This document shows positions 62,234 through 64,000 of a stretch of DNA of 64,000 nucleotides, one piece after another (the first letter of the stretch is position 1; every line of letters begins with the position of its first letter). Below the pieces are notes generated by a model, which worked only from the letters and a program-made list of their open reading frames with translations, was not told the DNA's origin and ran no database searches. The stretch is from Micromonospora sp. NBC_01740 (GTDB lineage Bacteria; Actinomycetota; Actinomycetes; Mycobacteriales; Micromonosporaceae), in NCBI RefSeq assembly GCF_035920365.1, contig NZ_CP109150.1, positions 4,154,001 to 4,218,000 of the forward strand, in the 5' to 3' direction. A program made the translations under genes and the position numbers.

Positions 62234-63277
62234 TCAAGATTCCTCGCTGTCACGTGTGCCGCGATGGCCCTGCTCGATGGTCCGGAACCACAGGCTGCTG
62301 CCGGGGGCGACGATCGCGTCGACCGCCTGACGGGCCTGTGCGTCGACGGTGGTCTCCGTCGCCCTGAGCGCGAGCGTGAGTTGGTCGAGGGTCCGGGGAC
62401 CGATGATGGTGCTGGTCACGTCGCTGCTGCCGGACAGCCACGAGTGGGCGAACTCGGGCAGCGACTGCTCGTGCTCGGCGGCGAGCTCCAGCAGCGCGGC
62501 CAGGGCCCGCTGGACCGGCTCCCAGACCGTGCCGCGCGGTGACCACCATTCGGTGAAGCGGGCGTCGGCGGGCGGTTCCCCGAGGAACCGTTCGCTGAGG
62601 TAACCCATCGCCAGCGGGCTGTAGGCGACGAAGCCGACGCCGTACTCGCGGCAGATGGGGAGGATGTCCCGCTCCACCTCGCGTTCGAGCAGGTTGTAGG
62701 GCGACTGCTCGGCGATCGGGCCGGGCGCGCCGAGCGAGCCGCGTGCCAGCACGGCCATCTCGACCAGACGCCAGGTCGGCACCACGCCGAGACCGGGCTG
62801 CTCGGCCATCTCCTCCGGGCTCGGCATCGTGGACGTGCCGATGTAGCGGATCTTCCCCTCCCGCACGAGGTCCGCCAGGGCGCCGAGGGTCTCCTCGACG
62901 GGCGTCCGTAGGTCGTGCCGGTGCAGGTGGAAGATGTCGATGTGGTCGACGCCCAGGCGGCGCAGGGACCGCTCGCACTCACGCTTGACGGCGTACGCGG
63001 AGTTGCCCCAGTCGTTGGGCCCCGGTCCGACCTCGTTGTAGCACTTGGTGGCGATCAGGACGTCGTCGCGGCGGTGACGGATGGCCTTGCCGAGGATCTG
63101 TTCGCTGCGGCCGTCCTGGTAGGCGTTGGCGGTGTCGACGAGGTTGACGCCGGCGTCGAGAGCCGTGTGGATGATCTCCTCTGCCGCGGCCTCGTCGGTC
63201 GGGCCGCCGAAGTTGAAGGTACCCAGAGTGACCGTGGATACACGCAAACCACTGCGGCCCAGTTGATGGAACTCCAT
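62234..63277 (-). CDS. Aldo/keto reductase
   Basis: A 347-residue NADPH-dependent reductase. The family's catalytic Asp and Tyr occur in VDTANAY and the Lys in IATKCYN; the helix RSLRRLGVDHIDIFHLH is also typical. It reduces aldehydes or ketones. The ATG has AGGGGG six bases upstream; an in-frame start further upstream lacks such a site. It is the first gene of the eight-gene operon. A good promoter lies about 40 bp before it. Confidence 0.9.
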   Translation of the reverse strand: MEFHQLGRSGLRVSTVTLGTFNFGGPTDEAAAEEIIHTALDAGVNLVDTANAYQDGRSEQILGKAIRHRRDDVLIATKCYNEVGPGPNDWGNSAYAVKRECERSLRRLGVDHIDIFHLHRHDLRTPVEETLGALADLVREGKIRYIGTSTMPSPEEMAEQPGLGVVPTWRLVEMAVLARGSLGAPGPIAEQSPYNLLEREVERDILPICREYGVGFVAYSPLAMGYLSERFLGEPPADARFTEWWSPRGTVWEPVQRALAALLELAAEHEQSLPEFAHSWLSGSSDVTSTIIGPRTLDQLTLALRATETTVDAQARQAVDAIVAPGSSLWFRTIEQGHRGTRDSEES

Positions 63278-63641
63278 CCACGCCCCCTGCTGTCTCCACC
63301 GAACCCAGCGGCCATTGTGCCGCTGACGGTTATAGTGATCAAGATCGGAGCGAGAGTCCACTAATCAGCTGAACGATCGCCGGGCAGCAGTTGAGCGCTG
63401 GTCAACCTCCTTGCCGGCCCGGGCCCCACGCCAGCGCCCCACCCAGCAGCGGAACGCGCCCCGTCGGCGGCGACGCCCTTGCCCGCGTCCGGCCGACAGG
63501 CAGGTGGAACGCTTCCTGGAGACCGTTAAGCTTTGCCGCCCGTCCAGGGGCGAGCTTCACGCAGAGTGATCTCGTGGCCACTGCGGACGGATGTCGAGTC
63601 AGCGCCGTGCAATGCCGGGGCACCGTCGAGAAGGAGGCCGA
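63278..63641. promoter_or_regulatory. Divergent promoter region between the eight-gene operon and the nucleotidyltransferase gene
   Basis: This 364-bp region separates two divergent transcription units. It holds the sigma-70-type promoter listed separately for the leftward operon and, near its right end, the strong AAGGAGG ribosome binding site of the rightward gene. TTGAGCGCTGGTCAA at about 63391-63405 is a small imperfect palindrome. No gene is supported. Confidence 0.5.
63314..63342 (-). promoter_or_regulatory. Promoter of the eight-gene biosynthetic operon
   Basis: Reading leftwards, TTGATC and CACAAT are separated by exactly 17 bases, matching a primary-sigma promoter at four of six positions in each box. 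Transcription would begin about 30 bases before the first start codon. An AT-rich patch (CACTATAAC) lies in the spacer. Confidence 0.6.
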
Positions 63642-64000
63642 ATGGCCGAGTTGTCAGCCGAATCGGAGTTGTTGCTCCTGCTCAGCAGGCAGCAGGTGAC
63701 GGACACGCAGATGGCTCGTGTGCGCACGATCATCAGTCAGGACGAGCCGCGCCTGGACTGGGGGCATTTCGCCGTCCAGGCCGCCAGGCACCGCGTCGCC
63801 CCCCTCGTGGGCTGGCATCTCTGGCGCCTGTTGACCACCGAGAGGGTCGCGGGCATCGACTCTCCCGTCGTGCTGCTCCTGTACTCCGCCTACCGGGACA
63901 CGCAACGTGCCAACGAGCTCATGCTGGCTGAGGTCCAGGCGATCAGCGACGCCGCGGCGGACCAGGGCATCACGGTGCTCATGCGCAAGGGCGGCCATCT
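63642..64000 (+). CDS. Nucleotidyltransferase-family protein, 3' end outside the window
   Basis: The visible 119 residues begin MAELSAESELLLLLSRQQV and continue with DWGHFAVQAARHRVAPLVGW, which is the opening of the uncharacterised nucleotidyltransferase family NTP_transf_5. Members often stand next to HprK-like kinases and peptide-modification genes. The ATG has AAGGAGG four bases before it. The gene diverges from the eight-gene operon. The catalytic Asp motif should come soon after the window end, since the sequence stops at VLMRKGGH, just where a GSxxD-type motif begins in relatives. Confidence 0.7.
   Translation, partial: MAELSAESELLLLLSRQQVTDTQMARVRTIISQDEPRLDWGHFAVQAARHRVAPLVGWHLWRLLTTERVAGIDSPVVLLLYSAYRDTQRANELMLAEVQAISDAAADQGITVLMRKGGH

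Noticed and set aside
1..64000. CRISPR array, tRNA or rRNA genes, intact prophage or insertion sequence
   Set aside because: No regularly spaced repeats, clover-leaf-like sequences, conserved rRNA stretches, integrase or complete transposase were seen by eye. A program search would be more sensitive for tRNAs.

Overview
The window is chromosomal DNA of very high GC content, with GC-rich third codon positions, GTG starts, Tat-type and Ala-rich signal peptides and several apparently leaderless genes. Together with the gene families present (LAL regulators, a DinB/mycothiol-transferase-like protein, CBM2-GH5 cellulase, RCC1 proteins, DUF4304), this points to a filamentous actinomycete, most likely Micromonosporaceae (Micromonospora-like). 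I saw no rRNA, tRNA, CRISPR array or intact mobile element. The genus is inferred, not proven.

Layout. Positions 1-3.3 kb carry a small leftward operon (a membrane protein cut by the window edge and a membrane-anchored propeller-like protein), an orphan gene and a decayed SH3-like secreted protein. Positions 3.3-16.9 kb hold a RiPP cluster: cytochrome P450 and ferredoxin, a LAL-family regulator, then a lactazole/thiopeptide-like core set. This set has a LanB-type glutamylation enzyme and a fused elimination/azoline-dehydrogenase protein on the plus strand, and a YcaO cyclodehydratase, a leader-binding partner and a 57-residue precursor peptide on the minus strand. A strong hairpin lies between the two convergent arms. 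No separate pyridine synthase is visible, so the product may be linear or made with an enzyme encoded elsewhere.

Positions 17-42.6 kb are mixed accessory and secreted functions: serine hydrolase, several uncharacterised actinobacterial proteins, a TOPRIM fragment joined to a membrane tail, penicillin acylase with a discoidin domain, a GH67-like exported enzyme fused to a membrane domain, a YjbR protein, a regulator/membrane-protein pair with a palindromic site, a cellulase, an RCC1 protein, and a secreted metzincin-like protease coupled to a protein that looks TIMP/NTR-like. There are also remnants of an RTX protein and of insertion sequences, and an AraC/NmrA divergent pair.

Positions 42.6-52.4 kb form a possible defence or stress region. 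It has a three-gene unit (membrane protein, cupin-like protein, IMPase-family phosphatase), an SLC13/ArsB-like transporter, and a very large protein with TIR, degenerate metallophosphatase, NACHT, pentapeptide and 15 WD40 repeats. Positions 52.5-54 kb hold an alpha/beta hydrolase and a Nudix hydrolase.

Positions 54-64 kb are one tightly overlapping eight-gene leftward operon that I do not recognise as a known pathway: aldo/keto reductase, D-2-hydroxyacid dehydrogenase, a PLP decarboxylase with a large extra domain, a PrnB/IDO-like protein, a GHMP kinase, a methyltransferase, an HprK-like kinase and a HAD phosphatase. A nucleotidyltransferase gene diverges from it and runs off the window. It has the look of a natural-product pathway.
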